The notes under the pieces were generated by a model that was given only the letters and a program-made list of their open reading frames with translations, was not told the DNA's origin and ran no database searches. Position numbers and translations under genes: made by a program. 64,000 bases of DNA from assembly GCA_964019135.1 (NCBI GenBank), contig OZ025248.1, forward strand, positions 45,935,670 through 45,999,669, given 5' to 3'. Of the stretch, positions 11,401 through 21,340 are shown piece by piece. The DNA comes from Arenicola marina. Its lineage: Eukaryota > Annelida > Polychaeta > Arenicolidae. The first letter of the stretch is position 1. Every line of letters starts with the position of its first letter.

Positions 11401-14400
11401 AAAACACACCAATCAAGGCACACAATGCTATAGTATCACTGGCTTTAAACAAATACTATAATCACTGAATGTGTTTAACCGTCTTGGCTTTAACTTAGCT
11501 CTATTATATAATAATGTAATATGTGATAAGGAAAAAATGTATACTCTTATCTTATTGGTAAATTGGTTGCATATGGAAATAAATGTTTATGAATGCAATA
11601 CATATGAGCAAGTCAAAGTAGAAATGTGTTACTATTACTTGCGATCTTTGGTAAAAGTGACTTGCTACACCAGATGTACATTACAGAAGAGACACTTACT
11701 TTTGTTTAGGATTCCAGACTTGCTTTCTTTTCCGCCTGATTGAAGCGTCTCAGCCAATGAAGGCACACTGCTTTTCAGTTCATCAAAAGCATCCTACAAA
11801 TAACCAGAAAAGATTTGTTGCCAAATGTTTAAAGCTTTTAACGGCACATTGCTATGACAAGAACAATGTGCTAGTACCTAATGAAATGGCATCGTGAATA
11901 CCACCAGTGTCCATCATTCTGGCCCACTACATGTACAATATGACATTCTTACCTTAATTTTACCTCTCCTTTTTAACTCAGCATTGATGTGGGACGGCCG
12001 CTTATGTCGAGGAACCTTCACTTTGTTCGATCCTTCCCTGTTGATCACAATCCCCCCCCTGGGACTGTTGGGGTGGGAGTGCGAGGGTGAGGTGCTTGGG
12101 GTGAATGCTGGCGTAGTAGATGAGGTTGGCGATGGTGTAGGTAGTACTGGCACCCCTTGGTCTGGTGATGGCAGTGTTGGAGCTGCATCATGTGGGGGGG
12201 CCTCAAAGTGGAATGTCTGCAGCTGCTCCCTTACCAGCTCAGAGGATGCATCTGGCAGCCACAAGGCCAGGTCATCAAATGGGTGCACATCATCCCCACA
12301 CATCTGAAAGCCAAAGGATGTTCCATGGAATGTTATATTTGGCCCCAGGAATAACAGATAGGTACTGGTTGTTGTTGAACAGCCTAAATGGCTAAGATTA
12401 AGACAAAAACAAAGTTTGGCACTGCATAAAGCTGTAGGTACTAAATAATGAGATAAGCTGATGCATTTGGTCAGGAGAGTATACTGCTGATCGATGGTTT
12501 AATTATAGGAAATCTTCAATACTATCCTGCAGAGGCTATGAACAGTTTAGGCTATACCAGTAGGTATATGAAATGCACAAACTGGAAACATTCTGTGTAA
12601 ATCACACAATAACACAAAAGAAATCAATCTCTGTGTATAACTCTAGTCTCACTTGAAATAACACTTAACACTATTGCTTTGGTTATAAAACCGAACTAGC
12701 AAGAGTTCAGATTTAAGAGGGTATGATGGATCAATGTGGCTTGTATAATTAGTGACATTATGAGGCAAGTACATACCCAGGGTTCATACTGGCAAGGTTT
12801 GATCAAATTCAAGCCTTTTTAAGGCAAGCACTAGAAAAATTCAAGGACTTTTCAAGGACAATGTTTGCAAAATTTGGGATTCAATTTTACGCATACAATC
12901 TTTGATATGAAATAAGAATTTAGCATTAACTGGCGCCACTGCAGACTGCAGATAATTTTCGCTAGATGGCGCTACTGCAGATTTTTTTTTATCAACACAC
13001 AATAGATCTATGGCGGATGGGTCCAGTGGGTGAAAAACGTTACAGCTCCAAAATGTTGCAGTTTCCCCTTCCCTAATGGATATACCTTGATGGATAACAT
13101 GTAATAAGACTTACTTCATCATTTAAAACGTCACACTACCATTATCACCAATACGGCCATTTCACCTCTTGATGCTCCGTTTCGTGGTTTACCCATACCG
13201 TCTTGTTGTGCTGTTATTAAACAAGATACAGTTTCAACTAAGTTAAAATCACAAGGGTCTCGTGTAATGGAGCAAATAAAGAGGTATACATAAATCACGG
13301 CTGCAAATGGTGCACAGACAAAAATATTTACATAAACGAGGTGGCAGATATTATACGCCCCGACTATAGAGAAGCGGGCTGGCCTGGGGGCACTTGCGCC
13401 AAAAGATCATGGTGATAGGTTGCAGTTTATTATTTTTAAGACCAAAATCTAAAAAAAATTGACAAAAAGCTAGATCGAAGCTTAAGCTTATAATTTTGTT
13501 GACAGAAAGCTACAATTTTTTTACCTACATCATGTGCAAGATTAAGCTTACTTTAGATATGAAAAATAGATTGGCACATAAAGGAAAGTAAGCTTATGAA
13601 GTTATGATTGAATTGGTTGGGTCTCTGGAGTCTGGGTCCTGCAGCCTGTCGTAAATTTCCGAGGGCTCACTCCAATTTTAGCAAAAATATTAGCCAAAAA
13701 CAGTGTGAACGGCATTATGATTTTAGTAAAGAACTTTGCATGGATACCGTTGTGCCCCTAGAAAGTGGGCTTGCCTGGGGGCACTTGCGCCGAATGCTAT
13801 GCATAACGGCCGAACGGCATAACAGCCGAGTCGCTCTCACCACCCCCTACCATAGGTGGAGGGGGCGGGGCAGGGTTGGTGGAGCCGCCAGGGGATTAGT
13901 CCGATTTAGGGGGGGGGGGGGGGGGGGGGTCGAGAGGACCATCTGGCCAGTGTGACCGCGAGGGTATATTGCAGAGTTGTATACAACAGTCTGGGTTGGT
14001 GTGATCGATTGTATGGAAGAACAGGCAGCGAAAGTTTATAGAGAGTTATAGAGATTTAACAACAAATTTATTTAACATAGACCCACAACTCCTTTTATAC
14101 CCACTAGATCCATGATATCCATAATCAAACATTGGATTGCTGTACTGAAACCTTTAGGCAGGTAGACAGTGACAACCCCTAAAGACAACTTTGGCAAAGA
14201 ATAAGCAAGGATTTAATTACATGCCAATGTGACTATGGAGTTGTTATCAAAGGGCTACTGGTTCCAGATCACAGAGAAGTCATAACTAATTTAATAAGCC
14301 AGCGAATTTAACAAGTTGTTAAGTTATCAAACGATGTGGCGTCGTGTTGTGGAATGTTATAGATCTAATGCTGTTCTCAATTGGCAATATATGCGAGTTA

Positions 14401-15563
14401 TCCGCCAGTAAATGGGTGAAAACCAGAAATTAAACGACAATTCATAATCATAAACCAAAGTGCATGAAATTCGGGCCGCGTGAATATCGGCAAAAATCCT
14501 TGCCCTACACCCTCATTACCATTAAAATCCGGGTTATCAATGCTTATTATAGTAGATCTACAGGGCTCTAAAGCCAGTAAGGGATTCCCCCCAAAATGTG
14601 CAAAAAGTTATATTCCCTCAGGAAGCCTGACCACCAATCAGACACCCAATCCTCCAGGCGGGCAGACTAATCCCCCCACCACCCACCCCCTTCCCCTGTC
14701 CCCCCCACCCCCCTTAAATCCTTCGGCCGTTCGGCCAATTTGGGTGTACACCCTTGCGCCAAGGATCTACCCAGCTAAATGCCCCCAATGTGAACTGGTG
14801 ACAGCTCCGAGTGAGTACAAGGTCAAGGCCAACACACGTGATGCGATGCCCACGCCCCAGACACAGCCAAACCTGAGTCAGCTTCTCCCCCACCCCTTCC
14901 AGTTACCCCTCCCGCGCCTCTCCTCAGACAAGCCTACAGGCCACGAGTGAACATCCCTCTATCATCAGTGACTTGGGCCGAGAGCACGAGTGACGGGCAC
15001 CACCTCCATCTCTGAACAATCTCATTGGTTGGCAGTCTCCGTCTAGTCGCCAAACGTCCGCTGATTGGTTTACATGATTCTGACGTCACTCGGAGAGCAC
15101 GGAAAGTATAAATTCCGTGACTCGACACGCGCTCCTTTCTTGCCCAAATCGCTCTCGCCGAGAACGCAACTCGCAGGCAGCTCTGGCACATAATAATTTC
15201 GTTCGCCTCTTGTAAACAAATAATACACGTGGCCCCATTCGTGTTAAACAGGTCAAAAGGATGCCTGTATACACATGAAAGCCATATAAGATACATTAAT
15301 GCCAAACAACCTGGAATATGATAGAATTTAGATCTACCAAAGATTCCGTCACTGCCGATCCCTCGTCTGAGATGCATTTGTCTTACAAAATAGCCGTTAA
15401 GGTTGTACAAATTCCGTTAAAACACTAATGAAGTAAGACTCACCGATGTGATGCCAGTTGAATCTGCGTTTGGTTGTCGAAGGAGTTCATGATCTACCAG
15501 ATTAAAAGGAATATCCGACCAGATATCTTCCCTTCGCATGGCGAGAGTTCGCACGGCAGACAT
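8222..15563 (-). CDS. Mondo: Short Mondo/ChREBP-like bHLH-zipper transcription factor (7 exons, 376 aa)
   Basis: Exons in coding order: 15,563-15,444; 12,303-11,953; 11,793-11,700; 10,826-10,727; 10,206-10,080; 9,026-8,897; 8,430-8,222. Every intron is GT-AG, phases agree and the joined length is 1,131 nt. Residues 41-140 hold an acidic stretch (DDVHPFDDLALWLPD) and a Pro/Ser/Thr-rich linker. The basic region is SHINAELKRR with the His145-Glu149-Arg153 contacts expected for E-box binding. Helix 2 reads ILNKTVDYCRQL and a zipper follows to about 225. WKFWIFGLLIRPLFESYN (about 260-277), EHCSLTTLRP and LRHLSTSTS match the C-terminal dimerisation/cytoplasmic-localisation domain of MLXIP/MLXIPL, not the shorter Mlx version. 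Family role: dimerise with Mlx and activate carbohydrate-response genes. Full-length Mondo proteins are about 850-930 aa with N-terminal glucose-sensing regions; I find none here. An additional upstream promoter outside the window is possible. Confidence 0.85.
8706..8766 (+). repeat. tRNA-derived SINE remnant
   Basis: An A-box-like TAGCTCAGCGGGTA is followed about 30 nt later by a B-box-like CGTTCGATCTTGA. The rest does not fold into a tRNA cloverleaf, so this is more likely a decayed SINE head inside the last Mondo intron than a functional tRNA. Confidence 0.4.
8897..9026 (-). CDS. Mondo: Mondo-like gene, exon 6: core of the C-terminal domain
   Basis: Acceptor AACCTGGTAG, donor GTAAGTATAG, phase 0 to phase 1. 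Encodes FGLLIRPLFESYNQTVV and onward to WVQEHCSLTTLRP, the most family-specific stretch in the window. Confidence 0.9.
10080..10206 (-). CDS. Mondo: Mondo-like gene, exon 5: start of the C-terminal domain
   Basis: Acceptor GTACTTTCAG, donor GTATCC after ATA (weaker than the others). Encodes TYQTRLPAAGLTHT, a short linker, QVEAMFEQYSRERSKKCW and KFWI. The match to MLXIP/MLXIPL is strong at the WKFWI end. Confidence 0.85.
10727..10826 (-). CDS. Mondo: Mondo-like gene, exon 4: helix 2 and leucine zipper
   Basis: Acceptor TCTCTCTTTCAG, donor GTAAGTTGA. Encodes (T)VDYCRQLRMENKELQRET and onward to LTADI. The split codons on either side (A|CG and AA|C) give T and N without a stop. Confidence 0.85.
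11700..11793 (-). CDS. Mondo: Mondo-like gene, exon 3: helix 1, loop and start of helix 2
   Basis: Acceptor TTATTTGTAG, donor GTAAGTGTC, ends in phase 1. Encodes DAFDELKSSVPSLAETL, a Gly/Lys/Ser loop and ILNK. The loop has the length expected for the family. Confidence 0.8.
11953..12303 (-). CDS. Mondo: Mondo-like gene, exon 2: acidic and Pro-rich region plus basic region
   Basis: 117 codons between a GGCTTTCAG acceptor and a GTAAGAATG donor, phase 0 on both sides. It ends inside helix 1, right after the basic region SHINAELKRRGKIK. The exon opens with ATG, so it could also serve as a start. Confidence 0.8.
12304..15443 (-). other. First intron of the Mondo-like gene, with repeats
   Basis: No extra exon was recognised. 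It contains a start resembling a hAT-type element at about 12,778 (CAGGGTTCATAC), two direct copies of a GGGGGCACTTGCGCC motif (about 13,380-13,406 and 13,766-13,793), a 22-nt G tract near 13,908-13,929 and a Pro-rich plus-strand frame at 14,480-14,950 that I consider spurious. Confidence 0.5.
15444..15563 (-). CDS. Mondo: Mondo-like gene, first coding exon
   Basis: Forty codons from ATG (context CAGCAATGT) to a GTGAGT donor, phase 0. The peptide starts MSAVRTLAMRREDIWSDIPF. It is joined to the next exon by phase match and strand; no transcript is available. If wrong, this exon belongs to another gene and the Mondo gene starts elsewhere. Confidence 0.6.
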
Positions 15564-15680
15564 TGCTGTGACGCGCGCGCTACCTGGCGGCTGGCGGCTG
15601 CGCTACATGCTGCGCGATGTGGGCCATTCCGATTGGGCTGCTGAGAAGGGGGGTGTAGGTGTGACCCTGTCCTGCCAAGT
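15564..15680 (-). promoter_or_regulatory. CpG-rich presumed promoter/5' UTR of the Mondo-like gene
   Basis: Immediately upstream of the first ATG on the minus strand the DNA is locally CpG-rich (GCGCGCGTCAC, CGCCAGCCGCC). The surrounding DNA is AT-rich. No TATA box is obvious. The call rests on composition and position only. Confidence 0.3.
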
Positions 15681-17729
15681 ATATTCTATAATGACACTGA
15701 AACATTGCTTATTGATTCGCAATCACATCCACGGCTATTACCTAAAAATGATCCATTTAGATTTGTGAGTTTACTGACTTTTATTGAAAGTGCGATCAAA
15801 CGAACCTGTCCGCACCCCCCTCGAATTTGCCCCTGGGTTTTATAGACCGGTCCTGTCTGCTGAACTATGCACCAAGCTTACTAGATCTACTTAGAGGGTG
15901 GGGAATGCTCGCAAACCGGATCCAACTGGTTGCAAAGAATGGTCTCTGACGTATAGTCGTTTAGGACTGGGGTTGCCGAAGGGTCAAGGAATAGATGGTC
16001 ATTTGAGGCCATTTCGATGTGAGATCGAAGACGTCTCACTAGATTTATCTTTTAATAGTGGCCAAGCAAATTGAAAGTAATATTATTTGCCACATTACTT
16101 TTAGCCTGACAACAAGACGTTACTGTCGTTAGACAGTTGGGGGGGGGTGTGGTCGACTCCCCCCTCCCCCCCCCCCCAACTGTCTAAGGACAGTAACGTC
16201 TTGTTTTAAGGCTACATTATTTTTATGATCCAATATCGATCTAGATCTATAGATCTAGATCTGTAAGCTTAAATCCAATAAATTCGCGACTTGTCTTAAT
16301 TCTAGATTAAGCGTAAGCTGATTACATTCTGTGAGAATCATATCCCGGCCTATGCCATAAATATCTCTTTTAGATTTATATGAGTCAAAATTAACCAGCC
16401 TGATGCAGGATCTGTTCAACCCATTTTTGGCACATTTAAAGATATTAGGATTCCCACCCCCTCCTCTCTGCCTGTATCATGAGCCAATACATTTTTCTCC
16501 TTGGCTTACTTTACGAACAATCAAATGCCTATTGGCCACATCTGATTACTACCATGTATAGGCCTGCGCTTTGATCATAATCTATGGTAGTCGGGGGTAA
16601 TGTACACAAAGACATTTACGGTACCGACCCGGAAATAGAAAGGCTCCGACCCGGAAATAAAAAGGCTCAGAGCCTAAGAAAAACCCCAGAGTCACAAAGC
16701 GATAAAAAAACATTTTAATGAACCGAAATCCGGTCATGCGCATAACACTTGCCAGGCGACGCACTAAGCGCGTGTGAAAACAAACGCACTACACGTGGCC
16801 CATTTGTTTAGGTTACACACCAATAGGTCGTGCGTAGAAAAGTATATGGTGTCAAGTAGTGCCTAAAATATGATCGTATATCAGGATTGGATGGTTACTG
16901 GTTACTTCTTTCTTTGTATATATTGTTTCTTTTAATATGAATAGGCATTGCCTAAGTTGCGAGCTCACCCAAATTAAAAAATAATAAAGGCTTAGCTCTT
17001 AAACCTGCTGTATCAACTGCAGCAGCCAGCTGTCCTAATCTTATAGGTTTCTAGAAAACTAGACCCAAAACCAACACGGGTGTAGTTGGTTTGAGGTTGA
17101 GTTAGCTTGGGGTCGAGTTGGCTTGGGGTTGAGAAGGTGATGGGTCGGGCGTGTCGTGGGTCGAGTTGACTAGATGCTGTCTTATATCTGCTGTATTAGC
17201 TGAAGTAGTTTATATTTTTAAAGCTGCCTGTACTGAAATATCTTATTTAAGTTATAGAAATAATGTTTTTATCTATTTCTTTTAATTAAAAAAAAGATGG
17301 ATGGCTTAGTTGTTGAACAGTAATATTTGGGCTTAAGATCACATATGCAGAGAAATACAAAAATAAGTAGTTGCTTGAGTCTATAATTAATCATATTAGA
17401 TCTATTTTATGATAATTAATATCTTATTAATTTTTAATTTTCTGATCCTTTTTTCCTTTTGCTAAAATTATATATAGGTTGATGAGATATTTTTAAATCA
17501 AGTTTAAAGCTGGTCATAGATTTATAGCAATCTATACCTATCTATGTACCAGGTATATATTCATAACAAAGCTACACCCTGTCACAGAAAGTGCCCCAAT
17601 ATGGCAAAAAAAAAATTGATGACAACATGTCCATAAATATTTCTATTTATATTAGAAGGACTTTAGTAGATCTATATCATTTCTATTAAAACTATTTTCG
17701 GAGGTAACTCCTTCATGAAAAACATATTT
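15681..17729. other. Intergenic, AT-rich, no gene seen
   Basis: Contains one foldback element (16,102-16,214, listed separately) and runs built from AGATCTA. No supported coding feature. Confidence 0.5.
16102..16214. mobile_element. Small foldback (hairpin) element
   Basis: AACAAGACGTTACTGTC and then TAGACAGTTGGGGG are mirrored by CCCCCAACTGTCTA and GGACAGTAACGTCTTGTT. Arms of about 40 bp flank a short GC-rich centre containing GTCGAC. AGCCT and AGGCT extend the mirror outward with mismatches. Confidence 0.6.
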
Positions 17730-18085
17730 TCATTGCCTGTTGTGACCTATCCATGAGAACAGATACTGAACAATTGCTAAATACACCATGAGTAAGCTTC
17801 TTGAACACTCACACCATGTCAGAAGTATGTTTTATCATCATCCTTCTTCTTCTACCATTCTAGCAATCTATAACATGTTTTATAGCATGCTTTATACGGT
17901 CGCGACCTGTCCATGAGAACATATACTGAACCGTCGGTCTCACTTTATAGCGAAAAGACACGTCTTTTCGCTATAAAGTGAGATCCCTGAACCGTTGCTA
18001 AATACACCACGAGTAAGTTTCTTGAACACTCACCACATGTCAGAAGTACAATGTATGTTTCATCCGTCTTCTTCTATCATCCTAG
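17730..18085 (+). repeat. Direct duplication of about 150 bp, one copy carrying an insertion
   Basis: Copy 1 (about 17,745-17,880) and copy 2 (about 17,908-18,085) share CCATGAGAACA, TGCTAAATACACCA, GAGTAAG, TCTTGAACACTCAC and ATGTCAGAAGTA. Copy 2 is interrupted by the palindrome at 17,935-17,986. Confidence 0.7.
17926..17995. mobile_element. 52-bp palindromic insertion with 9-bp target duplication
   Basis: CTGAACCGT flanks the insert on both sides (17,926-17,934 and 17,987-17,995). The insert holds two perfect 22-bp arms (17,938-17,959 and 17,962-17,983) around the dinucleotide AC. The arm sequence CTTTATAGCGAAAAGAC is also the terminal sequence of the 2.3-kb element at 21,351-23,680, so this looks like two fused ends of that family with no body. 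Confidence 0.7.
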
Positions 18086-18464
18086 ATCTATACAATTTGC
18101 TACCAATGTAATACTGGTATCTCTCGCAAAAAATGTTTTTAGAAAGTGAAGATAAAAAAAGATAAGTAAACTGGGCATATGTTACCAAACTTCCCGCGTA
18201 TAAGTCACACCCACCGATTTTGAGAAATTATTAGACTTGAGCCATAGATAAGTCGCACCAGTGTATAAGTAAAATGAAGTAAACTGACCATATGTTAGTT
18301 GCCTATTTACCGGTAGACACTTATACATGCTAAACCCTGTTTATTATTTATACTTGGTATCTCTATTTGAAAGTAATACTGCTTGAGTAGGAGTAGTCCA
18401 GGCAGTTTTCTGATCCTCAAAATGGTACACATTTGTGGAGCTTATCAATATGAGCTACTAAAAC

Positions 18465-18650
18465 CGTTGTTTCAGTAATTGTTGCCTTTTTTTTATTAAA
18501 CTTTAAATTCAATAATTGTTGCTTTTTTCTATTAAACTTTAAATCCAATAATTGTTGCCTTTTTTTATTACACTTTTAATTCAATAATTGTTGCCTTTTT
18601 TATTAAACTTTTTATTGAATAATTGTTGCCTTCTTGATTAATATTTTAAT
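18465..18650 (+). repeat. AT-rich tandem repeat of about 37 bp, 5 copies
   Basis: Units read CAATAATTGTTGCC, then a T run, then ATTAAACTTT, with variable T-run length. Confidence 0.7.
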
Positions 18651-19176
18651 TATTTGTCAGCAAGGGGATGTTGAAATACAAAGTACCGGTACAACCATTT
18701 TTGTGTGAATATACTCAAAGCTTGACATTTTAAGAGGGGCTATTTAGTTTCGGGAAAAGGGATTTCATTCAGCATTTGTTAAACTGTTCCTATCCTAGCT
18801 ATTTTTGTCATAAAATAGCCAGTGATATGTTTAATTTTCATGCCCAAATAGACTGGATATGAAAATATTTGTATGTCGTATATTGTTTTGTGATGGTAAT
18901 CTAGATCAATATTTGTCTGGCAGGGAAACCAGTTTTTGACATTTGACATTGAAAATTATTGTATTGGGACACTTTTAAACTTAAAATGTTGCTTTAAGAG
19001 GAATAAAATATATACATTCTGCATTTGATTAAAAATCGTAATAATGGCATTAATTTAAATAAGTTATATATATTAAAATAATTTGAAAATTAACAAAAAT
19101 AGCACTGAAAAACAGCTATTTTTTCAAATCATAGATGAGTGATATGGTTGTGAATAAATCTGAAGTATCCTGTGGT

Positions 19177-19681
19177 GTCAAAAGTAGGCAAAATGTGTCA
19201 AAAATAGGAAAAAGTAAGTCATGTGAACAATATATAATATAATATTTTTTAAATATTTACAGTTTTGGTTTAAACTCCTGTTGAATTTTTCGCAATTAAA
19301 CTCTTCACATTATATATTTCAGGGGTGGAGGCATTTGAAATATAGGTTTGGAATCTAGAAACCAGAATTAAATTGTTATATTTAAAAAGGCAAAAACCGC
19401 AGCTGAAATTTTGATGTCCTAGAGATATGTGTCAGAATTAGGCAAAAGGTGTCAAATGTTAGGAAATTGTATAGATCTATGAACAATATATACCGGTAAT
19501 AAAATATTTACAGTTTTTGTTTAAAATCCTATTTAATTTGTCTCAAATAAACTCTTCAAATTAGAGCTATATATATTTCATGGGTGGAGGCATCTAAAAT
19601 ATAGGTTTGGAATCATAATAGAGACCAGAATGAAATTGTCATATTTAAAAAGCCAAAAACTGCAGCTGAAATTTGATGTCA
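19177..19681 (+). repeat. Diverged tandem duplication of about 250 bp
   Basis: Copy 1 (about 19,177-19,424) and copy 2 (about 19,431-19,681) share the order: AGGCAAAA, GAACAATATA, TTTACAGTTTT, AAACTCTTCA, GGTGGAGGCAT, ATATAGGTTTGGAATC, CAGCTGAAATTT. There is no coding frame. Confidence 0.65.
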
Positions 19682-19960
19682 TATGGAAAATTTAGTGTTT
19701 ACCCTACCTACTTTTTAGTTTTAGAGTGACAGACAGTGGTTTAAAGCCAAAGGCCCCAATTGGCCCAAAATAACTCGGTCTAAACATGATTCCAAATCAT
19801 CAAAGTAAAACCTGCATTCCAAAAAGCAATCGGCCTACTTCTGTCACTTAGTGTCAGGGTCACTGACACTGGTGTTGACCACAGCTATGCTTGTTCTTTC
19901 AACCAGTCCAGATTGATTTCATTCCTGTCTCCCTGACCATATCCATATGATATATATGGC

Positions 19961-20064
19961 TAGCCTGAATGTTCAGACGTTACAGTTTGACAGTCTGATG
20001 CTTACTGTAGTGTTACAGTCACAAGAACAAGTGTCAAGACTGTACCGTCTGAACATTCAGGCTA
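19961..20064. mobile_element. 104-bp foldback element with 25-bp arms
   Basis: TAGCCTGAATGTTCAGACG at 19,961 is mirrored by CGTCTGAACATTCAGGCTA ending at 20,064, with one mismatch when extended to CTGTA. The outermost TA on both sides may be the target duplication. Confidence 0.65.
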
Positions 20065-21340
20065 GGCCTAATCTATGGCTAAAACAGGTAAACATGCAGA
20101 CTTTAGTTCAAGATCAAAATTAGCCAAAGCTGTCAATTAAGTTAGATGGTTTTATATCAAAATACCAACTTCAATCTGAACAAAACGTACTGACAAGTAG
20201 ACGTCAACAAATCAACGACTAAGTAAGCTTAAGTTATTTGTCTAATTTGACAGTTTGACAGACGCGATGACGACACTCGACTTGGTCACTTGGCTGACTT
20301 AAAAAATTGACAACCAGGGGCTGAAATATTCATTAAAACTGTCATAGCAATCGGTTGAAATAAACAGATGACTTTCAAAAATAATACACACCTTGTCTAA
20401 ATTTCTTATGACTTAGATCTATGCCAAACAGCAAAAAAAAAGTTGAGATTCGAACGCTTTTGCCAGATTTGCATTTTCCGGATGTTAGCATCAGACCGAC
20501 AGACGGCGTTCCGCCAGTAGCCGGGAGAAATTGTGAATAAAAATGTAATAAATGTTTTATAGTTTTCATAATCATTATTCTACCTTATTCGGACAAATAA
20601 AGCAATAAAATAATAATTGTAGGCGTATATTCTGTTATATATTCTGGAACTTTCTGAAATGGCTCCTATTATCGCCTTCACTCTCGGCCATGACGCGCGG
20701 TTGACGGTTTTTTAATCGCATAGTATGGCAAGCCAAACATTTTTTTTTTTTTTTTTTTTTTTCCCCTTTGTATACGTTACCATAATAGCTCGCTAGAGCT
20801 CGCTACTAATGTTTGGCCAGATTACTGCCTGTGGCATTAATCTGTGGCGTATTTAATCATGTTTGCGGACGTTACGGGTGCGTGGTTCGGTCGACCTCAT
20901 TACATGCTGATTCGCTAGGTGTTTAATTTTCGGCGGGTCGCGCTAGGCGGGGTGTCATACTATGGGCTGTAGCTAAAAATATCGCACGTGAACCTATGTT
21001 CTGTTTGTTGTTAATAAAGTTGGATACTTTCTCTATAATTTCCTATGGCCCATATAGTCAAACTTGGTTACCGATTTTTTTCTAGCATGGGGTTGGAAAT
21101 TTGGGTTTTTGCATTACTTAACCTGGGGATGGTTTCTATTGGTGTGTAACCTTTACATGCGTTGCGTTATATTTCTCTCGTTATCGGTCGCTCTGATCTT
21201 GCCTTATATAGCGCTACCTATGCATATTGGGCAATACCGAGGTCTGGGGTGCTCCTAAAAATCAACATACAAGGAAAACTAAGGTCTTCTTTGAAATTTA
21301 CTATCACTAAACAACAGGCTGTAGATATAAGGCTATTAGG
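20065..21340. other. Intergenic, no gene seen
   Basis: Includes a 22-nt T run at about 20,741-20,762. The small frames at 20,375-20,575 and 21,064-21,365 have no recognisable motifs. Confidence 0.5.

Noticed and set aside
12778-12862. hAT-type element start (CAGGGTTCATAC, CAAGGACTTTTCAAGGAC)
   Set aside because: Similar to common element ends, but I found no second end and no target duplication, so it is mentioned only within the intron entry.
14480-14950. 156-codon Pro-rich plus-strand frame in the Mondo intron
   Set aside because: C-rich low complexity, opposite strand to the gene, no motif or splice sites.
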